From Runella zeae DSM 19591 (lineage in GTDB: Bacteria; Bacteroidota; Bacteroidia; Cytophagales; Spirosomataceae), in the NCBI RefSeq assembly GCF_000423565.1, contig NZ_AUIF01000017.1:1-64000 (forward strand): DNA of 64,000 nucleotides, read 5' to 3'. Within the stretch, counting starts at the first letter, position 1. The number at the start of each line of letters is the position of its first letter. This document shows, piece by piece, positions 43,483 to 52,950 of this stretch. The notes below the pieces were generated by a model. It saw nothing but the letters and a program-made list of their open reading frames with translations, searched no databases and had not been told where the DNA came from. The translations under genes and the position numbers were made by a program.

Positions 43483-43625
43483 TTAACAGAATATATGCCA
43501 ACAATCATGATCAAATTGTTTTATATATTTTGGTAAACTGTAAGTCTAACCAATCAACATCTCAAAAAACCTGTCTGCATAAACCCTATTTCAACGTAAC
43601 GCATTCCTTAAAAACCATCTAACAC

Positions 43626-46600
43626 ATGAACAACTTTTTCCTACTCCGAAAAAAAGGAGTAAGTATGCTACTGCTTTGCCTACTTACCTCCATTGCGGTG
43701 TATGCCCAAACCCAAGTCTCTGGTCGAGTGGTGGGTTCTGACGATTCGCAGCCGATTGCGGGGGCGTCTGTACTTATCAAAGGAAATACGACAAATGGCA
43801 CCATTACGGCTGCCGACGGAAGTTTCAAACTATCGGTTAGCGCTAATGCCGTCTTGGTGATTTCTTATATAGGATACCAACTACAAGAAATTCCAGTAGG
43901 TAGTCAAACCACTTTTAATATCTCCCTAACGCCCTCTTCTACAACTTTGGGGGAAGTAGTAGTGACAGGCTACTCTGCTGAAAGAAAAAAGGATATTACA
44001 GGGTCGGTATCGGTAGTAGATGTAAAAGCACTAAAGTCAATTCCGGCAGGTTCGGCAGTGCAAGCGCTTCAAGGCCAAGCAGCTGGGGTCAATGTGATTA
44101 GTTCGGGTGCCCCCGGTAGTCCAAGCAATATCTTCGTACGAGGTATTTCTTCGTTTGGAAACACGCAGCCGCTTGTACTCGTAGATGGCGTACAAGCCGA
44201 GCTCAACGACGTCAGTGCCGATGATGTAGAGTCGATTCAGGTACTTAAAGATGCGGGTGCGGCCTCTATTTATGGGGTTCGTGGTTCAAACGGGGTCATC
44301 ATCGTAACCACTAAAAAAGGAAAATCAGGACAGCCTGTAATTTCGTATGATGCCTACTACGGCAATCAGCAACCTTTGCAAGGAAATGTGTTTAATTTGC
44401 TCAATTCAACGGATTTTGCTCGTTTGACCAAAATCGCTTATCCTACGACAGGCTTGTTTCAAAATGGCCTTCCTGACTTTACGTATAGAGGTCCGGGTGC
44501 AACGGGAGTGGGCAAAGCAGGAGATGCCGCCGTAGATCCTTCCAAGTACAATTTCGATGCCAACGCGCCTGGTCGCAATTACTTGATACAAGCCGTCAAT
44601 AAAACAGGGACTGACTGGTTTCATGAGTTGTTTAAAAATGCGCCTATGACTAGCCACAACCTAACCGCGAGTGGTGGAACCGACAAATCTAACTATATGG
44701 TTTCGTTGGGCTATTTCAACCAACAAGGTACGATGTTGAAGAGTTATTTGGAACGTTATTCGGCTCGTATCAATACCCAATTCAAGATTAAAAACAACAT
44801 CAGAGTTGGAGAAAATGTGTACATGTTTTATAAGAAAAACCCTGGTTTTGACAACCTAAGTACCGGAAATCCTATCGCTTGGACTTACCGCGCTATGCCC
44901 ATCATACCCGTGTATGACATCAAAGGCAATTACGGTGGTACATTTGCTGGTCCAGAGCTAGGGAGTTCTTCCAATCCAGTGGCGGTACAAATGAATACCG
45001 TCAACAACAAAAACAATGCTTGGGATGTGGTAGGAAATGTATACGCAGAAGTAGATTTCTTAAAGCACTTTACCGCTCGCACAAGTTTTGGTGGAACTAT
45101 TGATAATCAGTACGCTACCAATTTCAATTTTACCCCTTACAACAATTCCGAAGGAAATACCAACCCCAACTCCTTCTCCGAAATTGCGCTCTACAACAGC
45201 AACACTATGTGGACCAACACCCTCACTTATACCAATGCTTTTGGGAAACACAACCTAAAAGCGATTGTAGGGTCGGAGGCAATTCGCAACTACGGTCGCT
45301 ATTTGATTGGGTCGGCAAGTAGATTATTTTCTACCAACTTTGATTACTTGAGCCTTTCAAATGGTACTATCAATATTACCAACTCAAGCAGCGCGTATCA
45401 CAATACACTCTTCTCTATTTTTGGTCGTGCTGATTATGCTTTTGACGACAAATACCTCGTGGGTGTCACAGTTCGCCGCGACGGGTCTTCTCGTTTTGGA
45501 GCCAATCGCCGCTACGGCACTTTCCCCTCGGTATCACTAGGCTGGCGCTTGACAGGCGAAGAGTTTTTGAAAGATGTAGCGTGGCTCAACGAGCTTAAAC
45601 TCAGAGGTAGCTATGGTGTATTGGGTTCTCAAAACAACGTAAGTCCTCAGAATGCTTATACGCTATTTGGTGGAACTTTTGCCAATGCCTACTATGACAT
45701 CAATGGCAACAATGCCTTGGTACAAGGTTTTGCGCAAACTAGCATCGGAAACCCTAACACAGGTTGGGAAGAAAACATCGTAACCAACGTCGGGCTGGAT
45801 GCGACTCTCCTAAACAATAAATTGGATGTATCGGTCGAATACTACCAAAAATCAATCAATGGGCTACTATTTACCCAACCGCTCCCTGCCACTGCAGGTG
45901 GTGCGACTGCGCCTACTGTCAATATCGGAGACATTCAAAACAAAGGGGTGGATTTGGGGCTAACGTACCGTCATGCGGTTAGTTCTGACCTTAAATTTAA
46001 CATTGGTGCCAATATTACCACTTACAAAAATAAAGTAGTCAATACGCCAAGCCCTGGGTATTTTGACGGAGCTAATACCCAAAATTTAGGCAATGTAGTA
46101 CGTAACCAAATCGGTCAGCCGGTGAGTTCGTTCTTTGGATATCAGGTGATTGGTTTATTTAAAAATGATGCAGAAGTAACGGCTTCTCCTACTCAAAGTG
46201 GTGCTGCGCCGGGTCGCTTCAAATATGCCGACATCAACGGTGATAACAAAATCGATGCAAGTGACCGTACTTTCTTGGGAAGTCCTAACCCTGACTTTAC
46301 TTATGGACTTAACTTAGGTGCTACGTATCGTAACTTTGATTTCTCGACGATTTTGTATGGCTCACAAGGCAACGAAATCTTCAATACCGTAAAATCCTTT
46401 ACGCATTTCTTCAGCACTTACGTAGGTGCCAAAAGCAATGACCTTCTCAACGCTTGGACGCCCGAAAACCCCAATAGCGATATTCCCAAAATTGAATCGA
46501 CGGGGTCGTTTAGCTCATCGGGCGTTTCTAATTCATTTTACGTAGAAAACGGTTCGTTTCTGAAAATGCGCTCTTTGATGGTCGGATATACGGTTCAGCC

Positions 46601-46790
46601 TTCTTTCCTCAAAAAATACGGTATGAGCAAGCTGCGGGTATATGCCCAAGGGGCCAACTTATTCACAATCACTAAATACAGTGGTCTCGACCCTGAGTTG
46701 AGTGGTAATAGTTCGGCTTTTGGAATTGATTATGCTAACTACCCCAACAACCAACGGAATTTCATTCTGGGCCTCAACCTTTCTTTCTAA
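43626..46790 (+). CDS. susC: SusC/RagA-family TonB-linked outer-membrane transporter
   Basis: A 1054-aa outer-membrane importer for oligosaccharides. A signal peptide (about 1-27) precedes a carboxypeptidase-regulatory-like domain (VSGRVVGSDDSQPIAGAS...). The plug follows (GEVVVTGYSAERKKDITGSV, then DVESIQVLKDAGAASIYGVR and NGVIIVTTKKGKSG), then a 22-strand barrel ending in aromatic RNFILGLNLSF. The TonB-box-like segment and SusC signature are complete. It is followed after 61 bases by susD. Substrate is inferred as an amino-sugar glycan from GH20, GH109 and nag genes nearby. Confidence 0.95.
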   Translation: MNNFFLLRKKGVSMLLLCLLTSIAVYAQTQVSGRVVGSDDSQPIAGASVLIKGNTTNGTITAADGSFKLSVSANAVLVISYIGYQLQEIPVGSQTTFNISLTPSSTTLGEVVVTGYSAERKKDITGSVSVVDVKALKSIPAGSAVQALQGQAAGVNVISSGAPGSPSNIFVRGISSFGNTQPLVLVDGVQAELNDVSADDVESIQVLKDAGAASIYGVRGSNGVIIVTTKKGKSGQPVISYDAYYGNQQPLQGNVFNLLNSTDFARLTKIAYPTTGLFQNGLPDFTYRGPGATGVGKAGDAAVDPSKYNFDANAPGRNYLIQAVNKTGTDWFHELFKNAPMTSHNLTASGGTDKSNYMVSLGYFNQQGTMLKSYLERYSARINTQFKIKNNIRVGENVYMFYKKNPGFDNLSTGNPIAWTYRAMPIIPVYDIKGNYGGTFAGPELGSSSNPVAVQMNTVNNKNNAWDVVGNVYAEVDFLKHFTARTSFGGTIDNQYATNFNFTPYNNSEGNTNPNSFSEIALYNSNTMWTNTLTYTNAFGKHNLKAIVGSEAIRNYGRYLIGSASRLFSTNFDYLSLSNGTINITNSSSAYHNTLFSIFGRADYAFDDKYLVGVTVRRDGSSRFGANRRYGTFPSVSLGWRLTGEEFLKDVAWLNELKLRGSYGVLGSQNNVSPQNAYTLFGGTFANAYYDINGNNALVQGFAQTSIGNPNTGWEENIVTNVGLDATLLNNKLDVSVEYYQKSINGLLFTQPLPATAGGATAPTVNIGDIQNKGVDLGLTYRHAVSSDLKFNIGANITTYKNKVVNTPSPGYFDGANTQNLGNVVRNQIGQPVSSFFGYQVIGLFKNDAEVTASPTQSGAAPGRFKYADINGDNKIDASDRTFLGSPNPDFTYGLNLGATYRNFDFSTILYGSQGNEIFNTVKSFTHFFSTYVGAKSNDLLNAWTPENPNSDIPKIESTGSFSSSGVSNSFYVENGSFLKMRSLMVGYTVQPSFLKKYGMSKLRVYAQGANLFTITKYSGLDPELSGNSSAFGIDYANYPNNQRNFILGLNLSF

Positions 46791-46851
46791 GTATTGAATA
46801 AATGATAAACAAGAGAAATCATCGGATAACATTCCAAACATTTTGACTCTC

Positions 46852-48639
46852 ATGAAAAGATTTAAAACACTTTTATATGCCGCTGGATTGGGGTTGATTT
46901 TGACCACCAACTCCTGTAAGGACGATTACTTAGAAATTGGCGCACTAGGCTCCACAAGCGAAGCCACTTTGGCCAACAAAGCCGGTGTCAATGGCTTGCT
47001 TGTGGGTGCTTACTCGCTCCTCGATGGCTGGGGCGTGCCTGGTACTACCTATTATTTTGTCGGGGTAAGCAACTGGATTTTTGGGGGTGTGACGTCCGAC
47101 GACGCTCATACTGGTACCCAAGCCTCTGCGCTCCCTCCTATGGAAGCCGTAGAAAGCTACAACTACGATGCTACTATGGCACCTTTCAATAACAAATGGA
47201 TTGTGCTATATGCAGGGATTCAGCGTGCCAACGACGTATTGAGGGTATTGGCCAAAACCACTGACCCTTCGCTTTCGGCAGAGGAAGCCAAACAAATCAA
47301 AGCAGAAGCCACATTTTTGCGCGCTTTGTATCACCTTGAAGCCGCCAAAATGTGGGAAAATATTCCTTATCTTGACGAAAACGTGAGTTATTCTAACGGT
47401 AACTTCAACGTAAGCAATACCACTTCAGCATGGCCCAAAATCGAAGCAGATTTCAAATTTGCGGCCGATAATTTGAGCGCTACCAAAACCGACGTAGGCC
47501 GCGCCAATAGCTGGGCTGCCAAATCTTTCTTGGCGAAAACCTATATGTTTCAAGATAAATATACCGATGCTAAACCCGTGTTGGAAGATATTATCGCTAA
47601 TGGGGTGACGGCTTCAGGGGCTAAATATGCTTTGGTAAACTATGCCGACAACTTCAACCCTTCTAAAAAGAATGGCCCTGAATCGGTATTTGCAGTTCAA
47701 ATGTCGGTAGCGGAGTCGTTTCAAAACGGAAACTATGGCGATGCCCTCAACTTCCCAATGGGGGGGCCTGCCACTTGCTGCGGTGCTTATCAGCCTTCAT
47801 TTAGTTTGGTAAATTCTTATAAAACTGACGCTACTACGGGACTTCCTTTGATTGACACTTTCAACAACTCTGATGTCAAAAACGACCAAGGTATCGAAAG
47901 TAGCACACCTTTTACCCCTTATGAGGGTACACTTGACTCGCGTTTGGACTGGACAGTAGGTCGTCGGGGTATTCCTTATTTAGACTGGGGGCTTCATCCG
48001 GGCAAAGCATGGATTCGGGTACAGGATGTGGCAGGACCTTACAGCCCTATCAAAACCATTTATTACCAAGCGGCTGCAGCTACTACTTCTTCGTCGTCGC
48101 GTTGGACTTCCAACAACTATACCATGATTCGCTTTGCTGATGTATTGCTCTGGGCCGCCGAAGTTGAAGTAGAGGTAGGAAGTCTAGCCAAAGCGCAGGA
48201 GTATGTAAACCGCGTAAGAGCACGCGCCGCCAACCCTGCGGGATGGGTCAAAAAATATGTTGACAATAGCGCTCCTTTGAAAGGTTTTACCAGCGAACCG
48301 GCCGCTAATTATAAAGTAGGTTTGTACACAACAGAGTTTACGGCCAAAGGCAAAGACTTTGCCCGTGAGGCGGTTCGTTTTGAGCGTAAAATTGAGCTAG
48401 GAATGGAAGGACACCGTTTCTTCGATCTTCGTCGTTGGGACAATGGTACAGGCTACATGGCCAATACCCTCAACGCATACGTAGCGCATGAAACATCAAT
48501 TCCGGGCTATAACTTCACTTACATGAAAGGAGCTACTTTCAAAAAAGGTAAAAGTGAATTGTATCCTATTCCTCAGGCGCAGATTGATTTGAGTGTCGTA
48601 AATGGCAACTCGGTATTGAAACAAAATCCGAATTATTGA
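46852..48639 (+). CDS. susD: SusD/RagB-family outer-membrane lipoprotein
   Basis: A 595-aa glycan-binding lipoprotein that acts as a lid on SusC. The lipobox TTNSC places the acylated Cys at residue 22. TPR-like helices include AEATFLRALYHLEAAKMWEN, and the C-terminal VRFERKIELGMEGHRFFDLR is the SusD signature. I start at ATG 46852 rather than the in-frame TTG three codons earlier. A hairpin follows at 48651-48683. Confidence 0.95.
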   Translation: MKRFKTLLYAAGLGLILTTNSCKDDYLEIGALGSTSEATLANKAGVNGLLVGAYSLLDGWGVPGTTYYFVGVSNWIFGGVTSDDAHTGTQASALPPMEAVESYNYDATMAPFNNKWIVLYAGIQRANDVLRVLAKTTDPSLSAEEAKQIKAEATFLRALYHLEAAKMWENIPYLDENVSYSNGNFNVSNTTSAWPKIEADFKFAADNLSATKTDVGRANSWAAKSFLAKTYMFQDKYTDAKPVLEDIIANGVTASGAKYALVNYADNFNPSKKNGPESVFAVQMSVAESFQNGNYGDALNFPMGGPATCCGAYQPSFSLVNSYKTDATTGLPLIDTFNNSDVKNDQGIESSTPFTPYEGTLDSRLDWTVGRRGIPYLDWGLHPGKAWIRVQDVAGPYSPIKTIYYQAAAATTSSSSRWTSNNYTMIRFADVLLWAAEVEVEVGSLAKAQEYVNRVRARAANPAGWVKKYVDNSAPLKGFTSEPAANYKVGLYTTEFTAKGKDFAREAVRFERKIELGMEGHRFFDLRRWDNGTGYMANTLNAYVAHETSIPGYNFTYMKGATFKKGKSELYPIPQAQIDLSVVNGNSVLKQNPNY

Positions 48640-48650
48640 TTAGCTTTAAT

Positions 48651-48683
48651 ATCCTTTCCAGGGTGCGAAGCCTTGGAAAGGAT
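48651..48683 (+). terminator. Stem-loop after susD
   Basis: ATCCTTTCCA pairs with TGGAAAGGAT, with further pairing inside, and there is no strong T-run. It probably limits read-through from susCD into the downstream enzyme genes rather than blocking it. Confidence 0.6.
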
Positions 48684-48717
48684 TCAATGATTTCTTTGCC
48701 TAATTTTTAGATTAAAA

Positions 48718-49512
48718 ATGCTTTTTTACGCCTCCACTTACGCCGACCTCAACAAGGCAACCAAAGACAAGGTTGTGCTTCTTCCTCTAGGAGCTATCGA
48801 ACAGCACGGGCCTCATTTGTCGGTTTCGACCGATACCGATATCGTTACGTATGTCGCTCAGCAGATAGAAAAATTATTGCCCTACTCTGTTTTACTTTGT
48901 CCTACGTTGCCTTTTGGGTCGAGCCATCATCATTTGTCTTTTGGAGGAACCATAAGCCTAGCCCCCGAACTCTACACCCAAGTCGTCATTGATCTCGTAA
49001 ATTCGCTGGTAGTGAGTGGATTTCGCAAAATCTTATTGCTCAATGGACATGGCGGTAATATCTCGCCCGTCAAACAAGCTTTGGCGGTATTGAGCAAGCG
49101 TTTTGATGTATCTCATCAGCCTACCATCGCATTGGCTACTTATTGGGAAGTAGGCGGGAAAGCCTTTGCCGGTGAGGCACCCATGCAAAGCCCCGCCCTA
49201 AGTCACGCTTGTGAGTACGAAACCAGCATGATGCTCCACCTCTTTGCCGACAAAGTATGGATGGATAGAGTCGAACGTGCCCAACGCCCCGAAAGCAACG
49301 GCTATATCCCTTGGGAAGATGATGAGCCCTATCGAGGTGTTACGGTATTCAAGCAAACTGAATTTATATCGAGCAATGGCAGCAGCGGAGAGCCGCAGCT
49401 AGGCACTGCTGAAAAAGGCCAATATTTATTGGATAAAGCAATAGAAGGGCTAGTGACTTTTGTAGAGTCATTCAAAAGTTGGCCTTTGTCAGATTGCTTA
49501 GTAAATGAATGA
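48718..49512 (+). CDS. Creatininase-family amidohydrolase
   Basis: A 264-aa metal-dependent hydrolase of the creatininase fold. Motifs are LLPLGAIEQHGPHLSVSTDT (metal Glu, His, Asp), FGSSHHHLSFGGTISL, LLNGHGGN and, near the C-terminus, HACEYETSMM. The family opens cyclic amides or acts on formamides and possibly lactones. Placed first in a tightly packed gene set with an enolase-superfamily enzyme and aldolase, it could open a lactam or lactone of an oxidised amino sugar; this is inference. Its end overlaps the RidA gene by four bases. Confidence 0.87.
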   Translation: MLFYASTYADLNKATKDKVVLLPLGAIEQHGPHLSVSTDTDIVTYVAQQIEKLLPYSVLLCPTLPFGSSHHHLSFGGTISLAPELYTQVVIDLVNSLVVSGFRKILLLNGHGGNISPVKQALAVLSKRFDVSHQPTIALATYWEVGGKAFAGEAPMQSPALSHACEYETSMMLHLFADKVWMDRVERAQRPESNGYIPWEDDEPYRGVTVFKQTEFISSNGSSGEPQLGTAEKGQYLLDKAIEGLVTFVESFKSWPLSDCLVNE

Positions 49513-49916
49513 TTATGAAAGATATAACTGAAAAAATAGAAATCCATCACCCCGACAAAGCGGTCGATACAGGCGCTTATTCGGCTGGCGTACAAGTAGG
49601 CGAGTGGCTCTTTGTGAGTGGTCAAGGACCTCTAGATTTGGCTACGGGCGAGGTGATTCATGGCACGATAGAAGAAGAAACTTTACATACGCTTTCTCAT
49701 ATCCAGAAAATAGTAGAAGCCGCCGGAGGCAGCATCGACAACATCGTAAAATGTACGGTACATTTAGAAAACATCAACGATTTTGACCGCTATAATGTGG
49801 CTTATGCCTCTTTTTTTAAAGGCATTAAACCCGCTCGTACTACAGTACAATCCGTATTGGCGGATGGTATCAAAATAGAAATTGACGCAATCGCCATTAT
49901 TCCAAAAAAATCATGA
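49509..49916 (+). CDS. RidA-family protein (enamine/imine deaminase)
   Basis: A 135-aa protein of the YjgF/YER057c/UK114 family. The signature segments are DTGAYSAGVQVGEWLFVSGQ, the central HIQKIVEAAGGSIDNIVKCT, and KPARTTVQSVLADGIKIEID with the Arg that binds the carboxylate. RidA hydrolyses reactive enamines and imines to keto acids. Its coupling by overlap to both neighbours suggests that an imine/enamine intermediate arises in this pathway. Two start codons, 49509 and 49515, are possible. Confidence 0.9.
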   Translation: MIMKDITEKIEIHHPDKAVDTGAYSAGVQVGEWLFVSGQGPLDLATGEVIHGTIEEETLHTLSHIQKIVEAAGGSIDNIVKCTVHLENINDFDRYNVAYASFFKGIKPARTTVQSVLADGIKIEIDAIAIIPKKS

Positions 49917-50884
49917 CAGACAAAATACTTATTGGGACGGTAGGCTTGGGCCTGATGGGAAGTAGTATCGCTACCTGCATTTTAGCCGCAGGGCACGATG
50001 TGACATCGTTAGTCAAAGACTTATCACAAGCCAACGAAGCCAAAACTCGGATTTTGGGTTTTTTGGAACAGCTACACGAAGAAGAAATTCTGACCCAAAA
50101 TCCCCAAGAAGTTTTAAAACGCCATACCATTACGGATGATGTTTCGCTGTTGAAAGGACACAAAGTAGTGATTGAGTCTATCACAGAAAATATCGAAGAA
50201 AAGAAAAATGTATATCAACGCCTCGAAACGGTACTATCTCCGACGGCGATTATTGGTAGCAATACTTCGGCCATTCCGGTTACGGTTTTGCAAAGTGGAC
50301 TCCAACACCCCGAACGGGTCTTGGGCATTCACTGGGCTGAGCCTGCCCATATTACGCGATTTATGGAAGTAATTTGTGGTAAAGACTCTGATTTACTCTA
50401 CGCTCATCAAATGATGGCTTTGGCCGAAAGTTGGGGAAAAGAACCTTCGTTGTTAAAAAAAGATATTCGCGGGTTTATTACCAACCGCATCATGTACGCC
50501 ATGCTACGAGAAGCTTTTTATTTGGTCGAAAATGGCTATGCTACCGTGGAGGACGTGGACCGCTCTCTTCGCAACGACCTTGGCTATTGGATTACGTTTG
50601 CGGGGCCTTTTCGATTTATGGATTTGACGGGCATTCCGGCTTATCTCACCGTTATGAAAGACTTATTTCCCGAACTCAGCAATACCGCCCAAGTACCTTC
50701 TATGATGGAAGAATTGGTAGCTTCTGGTGCCAAGGGGGTAAGCAACGCCCAAGGTTTTTATCCTTATACAGCCCAAAGTGCGGAGCATTGGGAAGAGCAA
50801 TTTATTGAGTTCAGCTACGACATCCGAAAATTGGCTAAAAAATATTCCTCTACTTCTTCAGAAGATAAAAATGACATTTATTAA
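49913..50884 (+). CDS. 3-hydroxyacyl-CoA-dehydrogenase-like NAD-dependent dehydrogenase
   Basis: A 323-aa Rossmann enzyme with the nucleotide motif IGTVGLGLMGSSIATCILAAG and the 3HCDH active-site regions VIESITENIEEKKNVY, IIGSNTSAIPVT, VLGIHWAEPAHITRFMEV (catalytic His) and GFITNRIMYAMLREAF. No enoyl-CoA hydratase is attached. In this context the substrate may be a small hydroxy acid rather than a CoA ester; L-gulonate dehydrogenases belong to the same fold. The start overlaps ridA by four bases. Confidence 0.85.
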   Translation: MTDKILIGTVGLGLMGSSIATCILAAGHDVTSLVKDLSQANEAKTRILGFLEQLHEEEILTQNPQEVLKRHTITDDVSLLKGHKVVIESITENIEEKKNVYQRLETVLSPTAIIGSNTSAIPVTVLQSGLQHPERVLGIHWAEPAHITRFMEVICGKDSDLLYAHQMMALAESWGKEPSLLKKDIRGFITNRIMYAMLREAFYLVENGYATVEDVDRSLRNDLGYWITFAGPFRFMDLTGIPAYLTVMKDLFPELSNTAQVPSMMEELVASGAKGVSNAQGFYPYTAQSAEHWEEQFIEFSYDIRKLAKKYSSTSSEDKNDIY

Positions 50885-51995
50885 AACCATAAAAGCGACA
50901 CAAGTAGTAGTCCCTGCCAAACCTGGCAGCCTTAACTCTGAGGACGTAATTGACAAAGATGCCGCCTTTGCCCAAAAATTTTTGACTGGCGAACGATGGA
51001 CTGAGTTTGCCAATCAACCTAAGTGGATTATTGAGATTAGCTTGACAAACGGTCTTACAGGTATTGGTGAAACGTATCGGAGTGCTTCCGAAGAGTTGCT
51101 TTTGGATGCGATGAAAACGTTTGTAGGGCAGGATGTTTTGAAACTAAACTGGCGTCGTTTGCCAGTCTCCGACCAACGTATTTACGAAGCTTTTGAGACG
51201 GCCGTACTGGATGTGGTGGGCAAAATACTGAACGTACCGGTCGCTCAATTGCTCGGAGGTATCTATCGCAATCGTATCGATTGCTTCGGCTGGACAGGCC
51301 GCCGTACTCCCGAAGATGCTGCCCAAAAAGCCTACGAAGCCATGCAAAAAGGACACAAGGCGTTTAAATTCAAGTGTTCGGATGAAGACCCTGTGCGACT
51401 TTGGACGGCTGAAATAAAGAAAAAATGTGGCGATGGCATCAAGATATTGCTCGACCCCAATCAGCGCTGGACCGACGTAGCTACCACGCTTCGGCTAATG
51501 GAAGGCGTCGAAACCGACATCATGCTTGGCCTTGAAGATCCTATTCTTCATGCCGATGTGGCGGGTTTTAAATACCTCCGTCAAACCTTGGGAATACCGA
51601 TGTATCGGCATATATCCCTTCCTTATACCCAAGACATCCGCGATATGATTGCTTTTGTACGCGCCGATGCGGTGGATGGCTATAATTTCAATGGTTCGGC
51701 CTACAACTGCGTGCTTTTGGCAGAGATTGCTCATTTGGAAGGCAAGTCATGCTGGCGTGGCTCAGAGGTAGACTTGGGTATTTCCGAAACCATGGGGCTT
51801 CATATAGCGGCGGCTAGTGTCAACTGCACCATTCCGTCCGATATTTTCGGCGAATTGGTTCGGGAAAATGATTTGATTGTAAATCCCATTCAGTTTGAAA
51901 ATGGTGCTGCCCTACTGCCTTCGGGAGCTGGGCTTGGCATCGCGCTGGACGAAGAAGCGCTTCATCATTACAAACAGCGCGAAATGAGCGTTTAA
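50871..51995 (+). CDS. Enolase-superfamily (mandelate racemase / aldonate dehydratase-like) enzyme
   Basis: A 374-aa enzyme with an N-terminal capping domain and a barrel. Visible active-site elements are the Lys pair in HKAFKFKC, the metal ligands Asp in ILLDPNQRW and Glu in LGLEDP, and a C-terminal SEVDLGISETMGLHIAAAS. The third ligand region (FVRADAVDGYNFNG) is atypical, so racemase, dehydratase and lyase activities are all possible. It overlaps the upstream dehydrogenase gene by 14 bases. The most economical proposal is dehydration of a (2-amino) sugar acid. Confidence 0.85.
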   Translation: MTFIKTIKATQVVVPAKPGSLNSEDVIDKDAAFAQKFLTGERWTEFANQPKWIIEISLTNGLTGIGETYRSASEELLLDAMKTFVGQDVLKLNWRRLPVSDQRIYEAFETAVLDVVGKILNVPVAQLLGGIYRNRIDCFGWTGRRTPEDAAQKAYEAMQKGHKAFKFKCSDEDPVRLWTAEIKKKCGDGIKILLDPNQRWTDVATTLRLMEGVETDIMLGLEDPILHADVAGFKYLRQTLGIPMYRHISLPYTQDIRDMIAFVRADAVDGYNFNGSAYNCVLLAEIAHLEGKSCWRGSEVDLGISETMGLHIAAASVNCTIPSDIFGELVRENDLIVNPIQFENGAALLPSGAGLGIALDEEALHHYKQREMSV

Positions 51996-52010
51996 CCCCC
52001 TTTTTGTTTT

Positions 52011-52937
52011 ATGAAAAAATCTGTCATGTCTTGGATTATCTTGTTTGCTTGCAATTTTATGTGGGCATTCCACTTTACAAGCATCAAGCTTACCCAAGAC
52101 CAAGTAGGCCCTTATTTCACAGTATGGGCACCCATGTTGCTAGCTACGGTATTGTTGGCTCCTTTTGTGGCGAGAGATTTCAAAAAAGGGGGTAAAAAAC
52201 TCAAAGACATTCTCATTTTTGTACAGCTTGCCGCGCTAGGTGCTTTTCCCTCCCAAGTACTCATGACCTGGGGTACCCAATACTCACTGGCAAGCAATGC
52301 CGCTATCTTGGTCTTGACTTTGCCAGTTATTACGGCAGTATTTGCCTTTCTCATTCTAAAAGAAAGAATGAATACTGCGCGCTGGATAAGTTTTGGGATT
52401 GCGATTATTGGGGTAGCTCTGTGTTCGACCGACGACATTAAGCGCGTGGACTTGGGCTCTCGCTATGCGCTTGGGAATGTGCTGATTTTCTTAGCGATTT
52501 TAGGTAATGCCTATTACAATGTAGGTTGTAAACAAATCGCCGAAAAATATACCGAAATCGAAATGGTGTTTTATACCTATCTCGTGATGTGTATTCTACT
52601 TACTCCTTTGGTGCTGTATTACGAGCCTGATATGTTTGGCAAAATTCCAGAGTTTACTACCAACACTTGGATAGGAATGATTTCATTGACAGTATTCCAT
52701 AACTTCTTGTCTATGGTGCTGTTTTTCAAGGCTCTAAAAAATTTGGATGCCACCCAAGTTGCCTTGTCCAATTACCTCATTACGTTTATGGGGCTGCCTA
52801 TTGCCGCCTTTTGGCTAGGCGAAAAACTCAATACCCAAGCCATTGTAGGAGGTGTATTGGTACTAGTTTCGACCCTTATCCTTTCTATAGTTGATAATAG
52901 AGTACAACAAAAAAAATTGATTAATAACAATCCATAA
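52011..52937 (+). CDS. DMT-superfamily (EamA) transporter
   Basis: A 308-aa membrane protein of ten helices with two EamA repeats (about 5-145 and 160-300). Examples are WAFHFTSIKLTQDQVGPYFT in the first and FFKALKNLDATQVALSNYLI in the second. Such proteins move small metabolites across the inner membrane; the substrate is unknown. It lies 15 bases after the enolase-superfamily gene and 13 before the aldolase gene, so it may bring in or expel a pathway intermediate. Confidence 0.88.
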   Translation: MKKSVMSWIILFACNFMWAFHFTSIKLTQDQVGPYFTVWAPMLLATVLLAPFVARDFKKGGKKLKDILIFVQLAALGAFPSQVLMTWGTQYSLASNAAILVLTLPVITAVFAFLILKERMNTARWISFGIAIIGVALCSTDDIKRVDLGSRYALGNVLIFLAILGNAYYNVGCKQIAEKYTEIEMVFYTYLVMCILLTPLVLYYEPDMFGKIPEFTTNTWIGMISLTVFHNFLSMVLFFKALKNLDATQVALSNYLITFMGLPIAAFWLGEKLNTQAIVGGVLVLVSTLILSIVDNRVQQKKLINNNP

Positions 52938-52950
52938 TCAGTCAAATATT

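Larger units (their letters stand above)
43286..43625. other. Regulatory interval between gntR and susC
   Basis: 340 bases without a gene. They hold the gntR terminator (43325-43360), the paired operator-like repeats (43448-43482), and an A+T-rich segment with TATATTTTGG near 43531 that only partly resembles a -7 box. The remaining sequence would be a leader of roughly 80 bases for susC. Confidence 0.6.
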
